A stretch of 64,000 nucleotides of DNA from an uncultured Fastidiosipila sp. Its GTDB lineage: Bacteria; Bacillota; Clostridia; Saccharofermentanales; Fastidiosipilaceae. Of this stretch, positions 9,723-19,137 are shown in pieces. The stretch is taken from the NCBI GenBank assembly GCA_947253875.1, contig CAMYAM010000005.1, positions 38,807 to 102,806 on the forward strand, in the 5' to 3' direction. The position numbers and the translations under genes are program-made. A model generated the notes under the pieces. It saw nothing but the letters and a program-made list of their open reading frames with translations, made no database searches and was not told where the DNA came from. Position 1 is the stretch's first letter, and each line of letters starts with the position of its first letter.

Positions 9723-10601
9723 ATGAATACTATTAGTGATAATAAAAAATATAAAAAACCAACAAAAGGCAAAGTTGCTAAATTTGCATGGACTATAATT
9801 AAATATTTTTCAGTGATTGCAGTATCAATAATTACCTTAATTCCATTAGTTTCTATACTTGTAACTTCTTTAAAAGATAATACTGAATATATGGAAACTA
9901 ACGTAATGACGCCACCACAAAACTGGTTCAACTTTTCTAATTTTAGCAGAGCCTTTCAAACAGCGAATATGGGCAGAGCTTTTATTAACTCAACTATAGT
10001 TTTAGTATCAGTTTTGTTTATTACGATTTTGATTGGTACGCAATTAGCTTATGTATTAAATAGATTTAAGTTTAGAGGAAACACGCTGGTCAGGGCTCTA
10101 TTCCTTTTTGCTGCACTTTTACCAGGAATTTCAATGCAAGTTACAGTGTATAAAATAATGACCTCATTGGGACTTGTAAATAGCTTACCTGGCTATATTC
10201 TTATGATGTCCGGTACTGATGTTATGTCAATATATATATTTATTCAGTTCATGGAGAATATCTCAATTTCATTAGATGAATCGGCAATTATAGATGGCGC
10301 TTCATTGTGGACTATATATTGGAAAATAATTTTGCCTCTGCTTAAACCAGCAATTATAACAGCAAGTATCATTAAGGGTGTTGGTGTTTATAATGAATAC
10401 TATTCAGCAAATTTATATTTACAGACTCCAGACTTAAGAACTGTTGCAATTTCTCTGTACTCTTTTGTTGGTCCAATGGGAAGCCAATACAATATGATTG
10501 CTGCGGGAGTAATTATTTCATTTGTTCCAGCGTTAATAGTCTTCTTAATATTCCAAAAACAAATTTATAGTGGTATTACAGCCGGAGCTGTTAAGGGATA
10601 A
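9723..10601 (+). CDS. ABC sugar transporter permease, MalG-like
   Basis: 292 residues and six membrane helices; the second permease of the CUT1 importer. The cytoplasmic EAA loop reads ESAIIDGASLWTIYWKIILP, and the end QKQIYSGITAGAVKG is the usual C-terminus of MalG-type permeases. It lies 53 bp after the first permease and 25 bp before the epimerase gene, so import and intracellular breakdown are co-transcribed. Confidence 0.9.
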   Translation: MNTISDNKKYKKPTKGKVAKFAWTIIKYFSVIAVSIITLIPLVSILVTSLKDNTEYMETNVMTPPQNWFNFSNFSRAFQTANMGRAFINSTIVLVSVLFITILIGTQLAYVLNRFKFRGNTLVRALFLFAALLPGISMQVTVYKIMTSLGLVNSLPGYILMMSGTDVMSIYIFIQFMENISISLDESAIIDGASLWTIYWKIILPLLKPAIITASIIKGVGVYNEYYSANLYLQTPDLRTVAISLYSFVGPMGSQYNMIAAGVIISFVPALIVFLIFQKQIYSGITAGAVKG

Positions 10602-10626
10602 AATTCTAATAATATAGAGGATAAAA

Positions 10627-11868
10627 ATGAAAGATAATATAAATAATAAATTAAACGAGTTTGCAATAGAGCTTGATGATCATTTGCGAAGCAAAATAGC
10701 AAAATTTTGGGGAAGTTTAGTTGATCAAGATTATGGTGGTTTCTATGGTTTCGTTGATTTTGACCTGAATGTTGAGAAAGAAAGTATTAAAGGATGTATT
10801 TTAAACAGTAGAATACTTTGGTTCTTTTCAAGTTTAGCTGAGCTATATAAAAATAATGCTGATTACAAAGCTGAAGTGGAGCAATATTTGGACTTAGCAA
10901 AAGTTGCTTATGATTTTCTTAAAGATAAATTTTGGGATAAAGAGAATGATGGAGTTTACTGGTCAGTAGAATATAATGGTAAACCTTCAGATTCTTCCAA
11001 ACACTGTTACAATCAAGCTTTTGCAATTTATGGATTAGTGAAATATTACGAGGTTACTCAAGAGGGTGAAGCTTTAGAACTTGCTAACAAGTTGTTTTGG
11101 ATAATAGAAAATAAATGTAGAGATAAGGATGGATACTTAGAGCAATTCTCTGCTGACTTTACTGCCATAAGTAATGATAAATTGTCTGAAAATGGGGTAA
11201 TTGCTGAGAGAACAATGAACACTCTTCTACATGTGTTTGAAGCGTATACAGAATTATATAGAATAACTCAGCAAGAAGCAGTAGAACAAAAATTACTAGA
11301 AATAATAACAATAATTGAAAGCAAAATCTTTAACTCAGAGAAAAGTAGGCAAGAAGTATTTTTTGATAAAGACTATAACTCAATAATAGATTTACATTCA
11401 TTTGGACACGATATAGAGACTTCTTGGTTGCTTGAATATGGTCTTAAAGTTTTAAATAGAGACGAAACTAAATATGATTTCAGTGAGAGTCAGAAGATTG
11501 TCGATAATCTAGCTGAAAAAACTTATGAATTGGCATTTGATGGTGCATCACTAGCTAATGAATCTGAAAATGGTGTAGTAGATACTTCAAGGATTTGGTG
11601 GGTTCAAGCTGAAGCATGTCTAGGATTCTTCAATAAGTGGCAGAGGAATGAATTAGATATTAAATATTTAAATGCTAGTTTAGCAATTTGGAAATTTATC
11701 AAAAATTATGTGGTTGATAGTAGAGCAGGTAGTGAATGGTTCTGGTTGACAGATGAAAATGGCCAAGCTGTACCTGACAAACCAATTGTAGAGCCATGGA
11801 AATGTCCTTATCATAATGGCCGTATGTGTATAGAAATAATCAAAAGAGTAAGAGAAAGGAAACAATAA
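10627..11868 (+). CDS. Cellobiose/mannobiose 2-epimerase
   Basis: 413 residues of the N-acylglucosamine 2-epimerase fold (alpha/alpha barrel). It matches the cellobiose 2-epimerase branch: start LNEFAIELDDHLRSKIAKFW and motif GGFYGFVD. Candidate catalytic histidines include H261 in SFGHDIETSW and H396 in PYHNGRM. In mannan pathways this enzyme turns beta-1,4-mannobiose into mannosyl-glucose by epimerising the reducing end. The next gene is a GH130 mannosyl-glucose phosphorylase, 1 bp away, which makes this role likely. Cytoplasmic; no signal peptide. Confidence 0.9.
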   Translation: MKDNINNKLNEFAIELDDHLRSKIAKFWGSLVDQDYGGFYGFVDFDLNVEKESIKGCILNSRILWFFSSLAELYKNNADYKAEVEQYLDLAKVAYDFLKDKFWDKENDGVYWSVEYNGKPSDSSKHCYNQAFAIYGLVKYYEVTQEGEALELANKLFWIIENKCRDKDGYLEQFSADFTAISNDKLSENGVIAERTMNTLLHVFEAYTELYRITQQEAVEQKLLEIITIIESKIFNSEKSRQEVFFDKDYNSIIDLHSFGHDIETSWLLEYGLKVLNRDETKYDFSESQKIVDNLAEKTYELAFDGASLANESENGVVDTSRIWWVQAEACLGFFNKWQRNELDIKYLNASLAIWKFIKNYVVDSRAGSEWFWLTDENGQAVPDKPIVEPWKCPYHNGRMCIEIIKRVRERKQ

Positions 11869-11869
11869 A

Positions 11870-13048
11870 ATGATTCATGAAAAATATTTTGAATTGTTGA
11901 AAGAACAAGAAAAATTATTGTCAAAAAAGAATCATGCTTTAGAAAGTAAAAATGGAATTTTTGAAAGATATGAAAATCCAGTTTTAACTAGAGAGCATGC
12001 ACCTGTTTTTTGGCGATATGATATTGATTCTGAGTCTAATCCAAAATTTCTTGAAAGACTAGGAATTAATGCGGTATTTAACTCAGGAGCAATATATTTG
12101 AATGGCAAATATTATTTAGTGCCTAGAGTCGAAGGTAATGATAGAAAATCATTTTTTGCAGTAGCTGAAAGCGATAATGGTATCGATAATTTCAGATTCT
12201 GGGATTATCCAATTCTTTTAGAAGATATTGTCCCAGAAGAAACTAATGTTTACGATATGAGATTAACCCAGCATGAAGATGGTTATATATACGGAGTATT
12301 CTGTTCTGAAAGTCATGATGATAGCTCCAATGATATATCTGCAGCAGTAGCTCAAGCAGGGATTGTAAGAACTAAAGACCTTAAAAATTGGGAAAGGTTA
12401 CCAAACTTGAAGACTCTTAGATCTGACCAACAGAGAAATGTTGTTTTACACCCTGAATTTGTTGATGGTAAATATGCTTTCTACACAAGACCTATGGACG
12501 ATTTTATTGAAACTGGTTCTGGTGGAGGTATTGGTTTTGGACTCTCAGAAAGTATAGAAAATGCTGTAATTGATGAAGAGATTATAGTAAGTAAAAGAAA
12601 ATACCACACGATTACTGAAGCTAAAAATGGTGCTGGTGCGGTACCAATAAAAACTGACAAAGGTTGGATCCATATAGCTCATGGAGTACGTAATACAGCA
12701 GCAGGCTTAAGATATGTTTTATATTGCTTCGCAACAGATTTGGAAGATCCTAAGAGATTGGTTGCTGAACCTTCAGGTCTGTTCCTAGGACCTCTCGGTG
12801 GAGAAAGAGTAGGAGATGTAAGTAACGTAGCTTTCACAAATGGAGCCATTGTAAACGAAAATAATGAAGTGTTTATTTACTATGCTGCGTCTGATACTAG
12901 ACTTCATGTAGCAACTACAACAATAGATAAATTAGTAGATTATGTATTTAATACACCAGAAGATCCATTGAGATCTGTAGATTGTGTAAAACAAAGAATT
13001 TCATTAATAGAAAAAAACAAAAAAATATTATCAGGGAAGGAGAAATAA
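11870..13048 (+). CDS. GH130 4-O-beta-mannosyl-glucose phosphorylase
   Basis: 392 residues, a five-bladed beta-propeller of GH130 subfamily 1 by length and pattern. It phosphorolyses beta-mannosyl-1,4-glucose to alpha-mannose-1-phosphate and glucose. The general acid is D129 in VYDMRL, close to D131 of the Bacteroides fragilis enzyme. Other family marks are GGGIGFGLSES, WIHIAHGV and GPLGGERVGDVSNVAF. It follows the epimerase by 1 bp, giving the classic epimerase plus phosphorylase pair. Energy is saved because the product is already phosphorylated. Confidence 0.9.
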   Translation: MIHEKYFELLKEQEKLLSKKNHALESKNGIFERYENPVLTREHAPVFWRYDIDSESNPKFLERLGINAVFNSGAIYLNGKYYLVPRVEGNDRKSFFAVAESDNGIDNFRFWDYPILLEDIVPEETNVYDMRLTQHEDGYIYGVFCSESHDDSSNDISAAVAQAGIVRTKDLKNWERLPNLKTLRSDQQRNVVLHPEFVDGKYAFYTRPMDDFIETGSGGGIGFGLSESIENAVIDEEIIVSKRKYHTITEAKNGAGAVPIKTDKGWIHIAHGVRNTAAGLRYVLYCFATDLEDPKRLVAEPSGLFLGPLGGERVGDVSNVAFTNGAIVNENNEVFIYYAASDTRLHVATTTIDKLVDYVFNTPEDPLRSVDCVKQRISLIEKNKKILSGKEK

Positions 13049-13049
13049 T

Positions 13050-14072
13050 ATGAAATACAAAATGATTTCAGAGCCAGTAACAAATATGCCATGGCAAGAG
13101 AAACCAGAGAATCTAAAAGGTGCACCTGTATGGAGATATGATCAAAATCCTATTATTGATCGTAATCCCATTCCAGGTGTAGTTGCAAGAATTTTCAATA
13201 GTGCTGTTATACCTTATGAAGGTAAATTCATAGGTGTTTTTAGAGGTGAGCAAGTTGATGGAATTCCAGGCATTTATTTAGGATATAGTGACGATGCTAT
13301 TAATTGGGAATTTGAAGAAGAAAAAATTCAATTTGTAAATGAAAGTGGCGAACTATTTGTGCCAAGATATGCGTATGATCCTAGATTAGTAAAAGTAGAG
13401 GATACATATTATATTCTTTGGTGCCAAGATTTTTATGGTGCATCAATAGGATTAGCAAAAACTACAGATTTTAAAACTTTTACAAGAATAGAGAATCCAT
13501 TCATTCCATTCAATAGAAATGCTGTCTTATTCCCTCGTAAAATCAATGATAAATTTGTAATGTTATCTAGACCTTCAGATAGTGGACATACTCCATTTGG
13601 TGATATCTTCTTAAGTGAAAGTCCAGACATGACTTACTGGGGTAAACACAGACATGTCATGTCACCAAGCTCTGTCTGGTGGGAATCAGTAAAAGTTGGT
13701 GGTGGAGCTGCTCCTATCGAAACATCAGAAGGATGGTTAATGTTCTATCACGGTGTAACAGGAACTTGTAATGGACTTGTGTATTCAATCGGTGCAGCTA
13801 TCTTAGACATTGATAACCCTTCAATTGTTAAATATAGATGTAATAACTTCATTTTGACGCCAGAAAACTGGTATGAAGAAAGAGGTTTTGTACCTAATGT
13901 TGCTTTCCCTTGTGCAACTATCCATGATTCAGAAACTGGTAGAATTGCGATTTATTATGGAGCGGCTGATAGCTATGTAGCGCTGGCATTTACACAACTA
14001 GACGATATTATTGATTATATAAAAGAAAACAATAGTGTATCTGAAACTGATACCGAGATTGGAATAAGATGA
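13050..14072 (+). CDS. GH130 beta-1,4-manno-oligosaccharide phosphorylase
   Basis: 340 residues, a second and shorter GH130 propeller resembling subfamily 2. It shortens beta-1,4-manno-oligosaccharides from the non-reducing end, releasing mannose-1-phosphate. The general acid is D110 in AYDPRL. WLMFYHGVTGTCNGLVYSIG is the phosphate-side loop. It lies 1 bp after the first GH130 and overlaps the next gene by 4 bp (ATGA), so the genes are translationally coupled. Two GH130 enzymes of different subfamilies let the cell process both long chains and the final disaccharide. Confidence 0.9.
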   Translation: MKYKMISEPVTNMPWQEKPENLKGAPVWRYDQNPIIDRNPIPGVVARIFNSAVIPYEGKFIGVFRGEQVDGIPGIYLGYSDDAINWEFEEEKIQFVNESGELFVPRYAYDPRLVKVEDTYYILWCQDFYGASIGLAKTTDFKTFTRIENPFIPFNRNAVLFPRKINDKFVMLSRPSDSGHTPFGDIFLSESPDMTYWGKHRHVMSPSSVWWESVKVGGGAAPIETSEGWLMFYHGVTGTCNGLVYSIGAAILDIDNPSIVKYRCNNFILTPENWYEERGFVPNVAFPCATIHDSETGRIAIYYGAADSYVALAFTQLDDIIDYIKENNSVSETDTEIGIR

Positions 14073-15118
14073 TAATTTCTGCTAAAGATGAATTATTAAA
14101 GTATAGCGGTAGGATAGATCATTCTAGCTCTGAAAGGACTAGGATGATTTATGCCTCTTCATTTGTAAAGATAAAATTTATCGGTAATGGTATTTCTGTA
14201 AAAATAGAAAATCATAATCAATACTGGACAAATTTTCTTGGTGTAATAATTGACGGAGTTCAAAAAAAAGTTGAAATATCTTCAGAAAAAGGACGTAAAA
14301 CGTACACTCTAGCTGACGATTTGGATTTTAAAGAGCATGAATTAATCTTATTTAAGAGACAAGATGCATGTCATGTTTTAGATATTTACTCATTTGAAAT
14401 ACTAGGAAATGATTGTGAGATTCTTCCATGTACCATAAATAATAATAGAAGAATAGAAGTATTTGGTGATAGTGTTTCTTGTGGTGAAGTAGCTGAAGCT
14501 GTTGATTATGTTGGCAAAAGTGATCCTGAGCATATAGGTCAATACTCAAATTCATGGTATTCATACGGTTGGATTTTGGCAAGAATGTTAGGAGCAGAAA
14601 TTCATACAACGGCACAAGGTGGGATCGCCTTGATGGATGGGACAGGTTATTTTTGTGGACCAGATTACGTTGGTATGGAGTCTGTTTATGACAAGCTTCA
14701 ATATAATCCTCAAATTTTAGAAACTAGTGAGTGGGATTTTGATCTATATGAACCTCATCTTGCTATTATCGCAATTGGTCAAAATGATAGCCATCCTGAA
14801 AATTTTATGGCAGATGACTATGGTGGCGAAACGTCTAAGCTTTGGAGAGCAAAATATGAGAAATTTATTAGAACTCTCATGGAGCTTTATCCAAGAACTC
14901 ATTTTATTTTAATGACAACTTTGCTTAATCATGATGCGGCTTGGGATAGAGCAATTGAGGATATTAAAAATAGTATATCCAACGAGCGTGTACACCATTA
15001 TGTGTTTTCACGAAATGGTTCGGCAACTCCCGGACACCCACGTATTAGTGAAGCCCAAGAAATGGCAGATGAACTTTATAATTACATAGAAGAAATTGAT
15101 GATCTTTGGAGTTTTTAA
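14069..15118 (+). CDS. CE2-like carbohydrate acetyl esterase (SGNH)
   Basis: 349 residues. An N-terminal beta jelly-roll of about 120 residues is followed by an SGNH hydrolase domain, the layout of carbohydrate esterase family 2. The nucleophile is S135 in VFGDSVSCGE, the oxyanion Asn is in IGQND, and the catalytic His is H323 in PGHPRIS. In gut Roseburia a CE2 enzyme removes 3-, 4- and 6-O-acetyl groups from manno-oligosaccharides; the same role is inferred here from the operon. No signal peptide. The start overlaps the stop of the GH130 gene (ATGA). Confidence 0.85.
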   Translation: MIISAKDELLKYSGRIDHSSSERTRMIYASSFVKIKFIGNGISVKIENHNQYWTNFLGVIIDGVQKKVEISSEKGRKTYTLADDLDFKEHELILFKRQDACHVLDIYSFEILGNDCEILPCTINNNRRIEVFGDSVSCGEVAEAVDYVGKSDPEHIGQYSNSWYSYGWILARMLGAEIHTTAQGGIALMDGTGYFCGPDYVGMESVYDKLQYNPQILETSEWDFDLYEPHLAIIAIGQNDSHPENFMADDYGGETSKLWRAKYEKFIRTLMELYPRTHFILMTTLLNHDAAWDRAIEDIKNSISNERVHHYVFSRNGSATPGHPRISEAQEMADELYNYIEEIDDLWSF

Positions 15119-16254
15119 TGGTTAATTTTGATAAAAATGAAATAGATTATAAATCTGGTGTATTAAATACGGGTAATTTGAATACTTGGAAATATTTATT
15201 TGATAAAGCTAAATCTAAAAATGAATTAAATGTAGGTTTTCTTGGTGGTTCAATAACACAAGGATCTTTAGCCAGCTCTGAAAATAATACATATGTAAGT
15301 AAATTCTCACAGAAACTAAAAGAAGAGTTAAATTTAAATGAAATTAATTTTATCAATGCTGGTATAGGAGCAACTGATTCTCATTTTGGAGTGGCTCGTG
15401 TTGACTATGATCTTTTGAGATATAATTTGGATCTAATAATTATTGAGTTTTCAGTAAATGATGATGAAAATGATTTTTATTTGGAAACATATGAAGGACT
15501 ATTGAGGAGAATTATTGGTTTTAATCCTGAGATCACTATTCTTCTCTTACATAATGTTGAATATAGTAGTGGCAGAACGGCAGAGCGAATTCATAGCAAG
15601 TTAGCAAGACATTATAATTTAACTAGTTTAAGTATGAAAGATTCTGTGTACAAATATCTAAAAGAGAATAATCTTTTAAATGAGGTTTCAGAAGATGGAT
15701 TGCATCCTAATGACTTAGGAATGAAGTTAATTACCGAACTTTTACTTAATTTTATCCAGGATGTAAGGGAAAAAGTAGCAACTTATAGTGGTACTGAACT
15801 TTATAATTGCTTGAAAGAGCCAATTACTAAAAATAGATATGAAAACTCTATAATCTTTAATCAAAAAAATTGTGAAACGAAACTAAATGGATTTAAACCA
15901 ATGCAATTAGAAAAGGAATCAATTAAAGATGTTTTTAAAGGTGGATGGTATAGTCAAGAAAAAGGTTCAAAGATAAGCTTTAACATTTGGGGCAAAAATA
16001 TATATGCTCAATTCAAAAAGACGATAGTTCAACCAGCTCCAATTGTTAAATATTCCATTTACGATGGAGATAATGAATTAATTGCTAGTGGTCAGCTTGA
16101 TGCTAATTTTGATGAGACATGGGGAGATAAGTTATTTATACAAGAACTTGTATCAGATTTAGAGTTAGCTGAGTATAATGTTGAATTTGAGATTGACTCT
16201 GAAACTGCAGGTCTGAAAGCTCCATTTGAATTGATTTCTTTAATTATTAATTGA
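15118..16254 (+). CDS. CE17-like mannan acetyl esterase (SGNH plus C-terminal beta domain)
   Basis: 378 residues from ATG 15118, which overlaps the upstream TAA; GGAG at 15108-15111 supports this start over the TTG at 15106. The N-terminal SGNH domain has S45 in GFLGGSITQGS, a VNDDEND block and D193/H196 in DGLHPND. The last 140 residues look like a carbohydrate-binding beta sandwich. This architecture resembles CE17, whose Roseburia member removes 2-O-acetyl groups from mannan and works as a pair with CE2. Finding both adjacent supports acetylated mannan as the substrate. Family membership is by pattern, not by search. Confidence 0.8.
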   Translation: MVNFDKNEIDYKSGVLNTGNLNTWKYLFDKAKSKNELNVGFLGGSITQGSLASSENNTYVSKFSQKLKEELNLNEINFINAGIGATDSHFGVARVDYDLLRYNLDLIIIEFSVNDDENDFYLETYEGLLRRIIGFNPEITILLLHNVEYSSGRTAERIHSKLARHYNLTSLSMKDSVYKYLKENNLLNEVSEDGLHPNDLGMKLITELLLNFIQDVREKVATYSGTELYNCLKEPITKNRYENSIIFNQKNCETKLNGFKPMQLEKESIKDVFKGGWYSQEKGSKISFNIWGKNIYAQFKKTIVQPAPIVKYSIYDGDNELIASGQLDANFDETWGDKLFIQELVSDLELAEYNVEFEIDSETAGLKAPFELISLIIN

Positions 16255-16289
16255 TTAAAAACATTAGTATGTGAAATATGGTTTTACTT

Positions 16290-16323
16290 TAGCAGTTCTA
16301 CAATTAAGCAGAACTGCTTTTTA
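16290..16323 (+). terminator. Terminator of the mannan operon
   Basis: AGCAGTTCT (16291-16299) pairs perfectly with AGAACTGCT (16310-16318) and runs into TTTTT. It closes the operon that starts at 7216. Confidence 0.85.
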
Positions 16324-16376
16324 ATACCTAACAACAAATGATTGTAAAACCTACAAAAATATTAAAAAACGCTAAA

Positions 16377-17342
16377 TTAAAATACACTAGACTCCACTCT
16401 CTTAGTAGAAACCTCAAGTTTTAATGCTTGTGGGTGGTTACCAAACTTTTCTCCAAAAAGATTAATTCCCCCAGCGGCTTTCTTCTCACCACCAGTTGTC
16501 TTTTTATCGCCACGAACGACAAGCTTGAAACTCAAATAATCCTTGTTGAGGTCGAGGTCTCCAAGACTTAAGTTTTCTGCAGGGGATGAGTTGATGTAAG
16601 TTCTATCATTATCTATAGAAACATTATGCAAAATTCCGTGTTGAGTTCTACCATTTGACCACCAATCTGGATTGAGTACACCTCTAGATCCACCAAAATC
16701 ACCTTCGGAATGGATAGTTCCACAATATTTATTATCTAGGTATACTTCAATGTCTGAAGGCCAATTGTTATTGTATCCAGGAGCTTCCGAGCATAATTCT
16801 AATGAAATATTCATACTTGTGATTTCTTGGTTGTGATACGGCTTCATGGGAAACCTATACTCAATAAATCCAGATTGAAACCATAGGATTTGGGCTTGAT
16901 TTCTTTGATTGTCAAAGAAGGCAGAAGTATCGTCTTCAATACCTATATAGCCAGTTTCAGAACATATTCCTGAAGGACTAGCTATATCACAATCAAAATA
17001 ATTACCTATAGACATTGGAATAATATATTGTGTTACATCTTGAGGTTTGAAATAGATTTGGCTGTCAATATAAATTCCCTGGAAAATTACACCACATATT
17101 TTTTGGGAACCTCTTGCTCCAGGTTGTTCTGTGCAAGAAATTAACTCAGCATCTTCAAGTATATGAATATGATTAGCGATAGTAGAAAGAGGTAAGTTTA
17201 GTTTCTCAGATAACTCAGAGAGGTTACAGGATTTATCTAGTAGAATTTTTAATATTTTCAATCTAGCTTCTGAGGCCAAAGCTCTGCTAACTTGATAGGT
17301 TTTATCAATGTTATTTAAATTTAGATATATTCTTTTCTTCAT
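16377..17342 (-). CDS. ArsR-type winged-helix regulator with a large C-terminal sensor domain
   Basis: 321 residues. The first 90 form an ArsR/SmtB-like winged helix (SRALASEARLKILKILLDKS, LSELSEKLNLPLSTIANHIHIL). The metal-binding cysteines of SmtB are absent. The remaining 230 residues form a beta-rich domain with many aromatic residues (GFIEYRFPMKPY, NPDWWSNGRTQHG) that looks like a sugar- or small-molecule-sensing module. It is read away from the GH43-GH2 pair across 303 bp, so it is probably their regulator. Similar long ArsR-like proteins sit beside glycosidase genes in other clostridia; this is recollection, not a search. Confidence 0.8.
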   Translation of the reverse strand: MKKRIYLNLNNIDKTYQVSRALASEARLKILKILLDKSCNLSELSEKLNLPLSTIANHIHILEDAELISCTEQPGARGSQKICGVIFQGIYIDSQIYFKPQDVTQYIIPMSIGNYFDCDIASPSGICSETGYIGIEDDTSAFFDNQRNQAQILWFQSGFIEYRFPMKPYHNQEITSMNISLELCSEAPGYNNNWPSDIEVYLDNKYCGTIHSEGDFGGSRGVLNPDWWSNGRTQHGILHNVSIDNDRTYINSSPAENLSLGDLDLNKDYLSFKLVVRGDKKTTGGEKKAAGGINLFGEKFGNHPQALKLEVSTKRVESSVF

Positions 17343-17645
17343 AGATTATCCCTTCTTTTGACTTATGTAAATTAAATTATATTGCAGAATATTTAATTGT
17401 TTCGTTTGCTTAGTTACAAAAATTTTGTAGTAAAACGAAAATATAGAGAGTTTTTGTATGATTGCACCAAATTTATTGGAGTATATTGTCGTTATGTCAA
17501 TTTAATAAGAACTTTTTAAAGCTTAGAATTATTACATAAAGTATTAGTACAAATTTTTTGATGCTTTGGCTACCACTGAAAGAAAGATCTACAAAAATGA
17601 ACAAGTGGGCAGAACAATAGTATTGAGAGCGAAGGTGAAGTTAGT
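17343..17645. promoter_or_regulatory. Divergent control region with a palindromic candidate operator
   Basis: 303 bp between the ArsR-type gene and the GH43 gene. A perfect 15-bp palindrome (TACAAAA-A-TTTTGTA, 17415-17429) is flanked by TTCGTTT at 17401-17407 and AAACGAA at 17433-17439. Inverted repeats of this size are what winged-helix dimers bind. A ribosome-site-like GAAGGTGAAG precedes the ATG at 17646. No clear promoter boxes stand out. Confidence 0.5.
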
Positions 17646-19121
17646 ATGGAAACAAAGAATGAATTAAATTTTGTTGCAGCAAAAGATATTTCTAAAGATG
17701 ATGAGACATTCTTTTATAGTAACCCATCACCTATTAATGGGATTGGTGATCCATTTATTATTCGTGATCATAAGACAGGTGTATATACAGCCATTGCTAC
17801 TTCAGCAAGTATTGGATTCTATGGTTGGGATAGTAAAGATCTTGTAAATTGGGAAAGTAGACATTGGGTTTATCAAAGGCCAGATAATACTTGGTCCACA
17901 GATTCCTACTGGGCACCAGAAGTAGTATTTTATAGGGATGCATACTATATGTTCTACACTGCCAGGGATAAATCTGGAAGATTGTTAATCTCTGTAGCAA
18001 AATCCGACTCTGCTGCAGGTCCATATGAAGATGTTAGTCCAGAGAAACCAGTTTTTGACTTCGGTTATGCAATCATTGATGCTTCTGTTTTGGTCGATGA
18101 AGATGGTAGAGCATATATGTATTATGCAAAAGATGTTTCAGAAAATATCATCATGAATGGTAAGCATGTTAGCCAAATTTATGGTGTTGAGTTAAATGAA
18201 GACTTGTTATCAATCAAAGGTGAACCAGTACTATTAACTAGTCCTGATAGCGCTTGGGAAAACCCTCAAGAAAGCTGGGCTTGGAACGAAGGTCCGATTG
18301 TACTTAAACATAATAATGAATATTATTTAGCCTACTCAGCTAATATCTTTGAATCTCCAGCTTACTCTGTAGGTTATGCAAAATCAGAAAACCCTTTAGG
18401 TCCTTATGAGAAAGCTGAAGAGAACCCTATCTTAGCTGCAAAACAATTAGAAGGTATATCAGGATCAGGACATCATAGCTACTTTAATTCTCCTGATGGT
18501 ACAGAATTATTCACTGCATATCATACACATACTGTCCCTCAAAAACCTTCAGGAAATAGACAGTTAGCCATAGATAGAGCCCTGTTTACAGAAGACGGCA
18601 AATTTATTGTTAATGGTCCAACTGAATCATATTTGCCAGCGCCAGCAAATGAGAAACAAAGAGTTCTGCTGAATTCAGAGATCGCAAAAGTTCAATTGTC
18701 AGAATCAGCTACAGTTTTATCAAAAATGACAGGTGAGGACGCAGTAGAACAAGAACTATCTAAGTTATTCGATGGAATTCTAGCAATTCATCCAGATCAA
18801 AAAGATAACGATGTAATCATTCAGACAAAGGCTGATGAAAATATAGAAGTAAAAATTACACTTCAAGAAGAGCATATCTTGGCTGCTATTTGCTTGGTTA
18901 GCTCCTCACAAAAGGACAATAACATTGCCAATATAAGTCTAAAAATTAATGACAAGGTATCAAGTCTAGGAGAACTTGAAGGTACAAATCCAAAAAATCA
19001 TACCCTGGCAGGTAAGTTCGATCCTATTACAAGTAATGAAATTGTATTAATCATTGAGCCGAAAGATGCGAGCTCTCCAATTTCATTATCTGAAATTTAT
19101 ATAAGTGAAAAATTAAATTAA
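17646..19121 (+). CDS. GH43 glycosidase (arabinanase/arabinofuranosidase/xylosidase family)
   Basis: 491 residues. A five-bladed propeller of about 320 residues carries the GH43 triad: D35 in GIGDPF (base), D145 in IIDASV (pKa modulator) and E215 in WNEGP (acid). A C-terminal beta domain of about 150 residues follows. No signal peptide. It shares a 16-bp gap with a GH2 gene. The substrate is probably an arabinose-, xylose- or galactose-containing side chain. The subfamily cannot be fixed from motifs alone. Confidence 0.85.
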   Translation: METKNELNFVAAKDISKDDETFFYSNPSPINGIGDPFIIRDHKTGVYTAIATSASIGFYGWDSKDLVNWESRHWVYQRPDNTWSTDSYWAPEVVFYRDAYYMFYTARDKSGRLLISVAKSDSAAGPYEDVSPEKPVFDFGYAIIDASVLVDEDGRAYMYYAKDVSENIIMNGKHVSQIYGVELNEDLLSIKGEPVLLTSPDSAWENPQESWAWNEGPIVLKHNNEYYLAYSANIFESPAYSVGYAKSENPLGPYEKAEENPILAAKQLEGISGSGHHSYFNSPDGTELFTAYHTHTVPQKPSGNRQLAIDRALFTEDGKFIVNGPTESYLPAPANEKQRVLLNSEIAKVQLSESATVLSKMTGEDAVEQELSKLFDGILAIHPDQKDNDVIIQTKADENIEVKITLQEEHILAAICLVSSSQKDNNIANISLKINDKVSSLGELEGTNPKNHTLAGKFDPITSNEIVLIIEPKDASSPISLSEIYISEKLN

Positions 19122-19137
19122 AGAAAGGTGTAACGTT

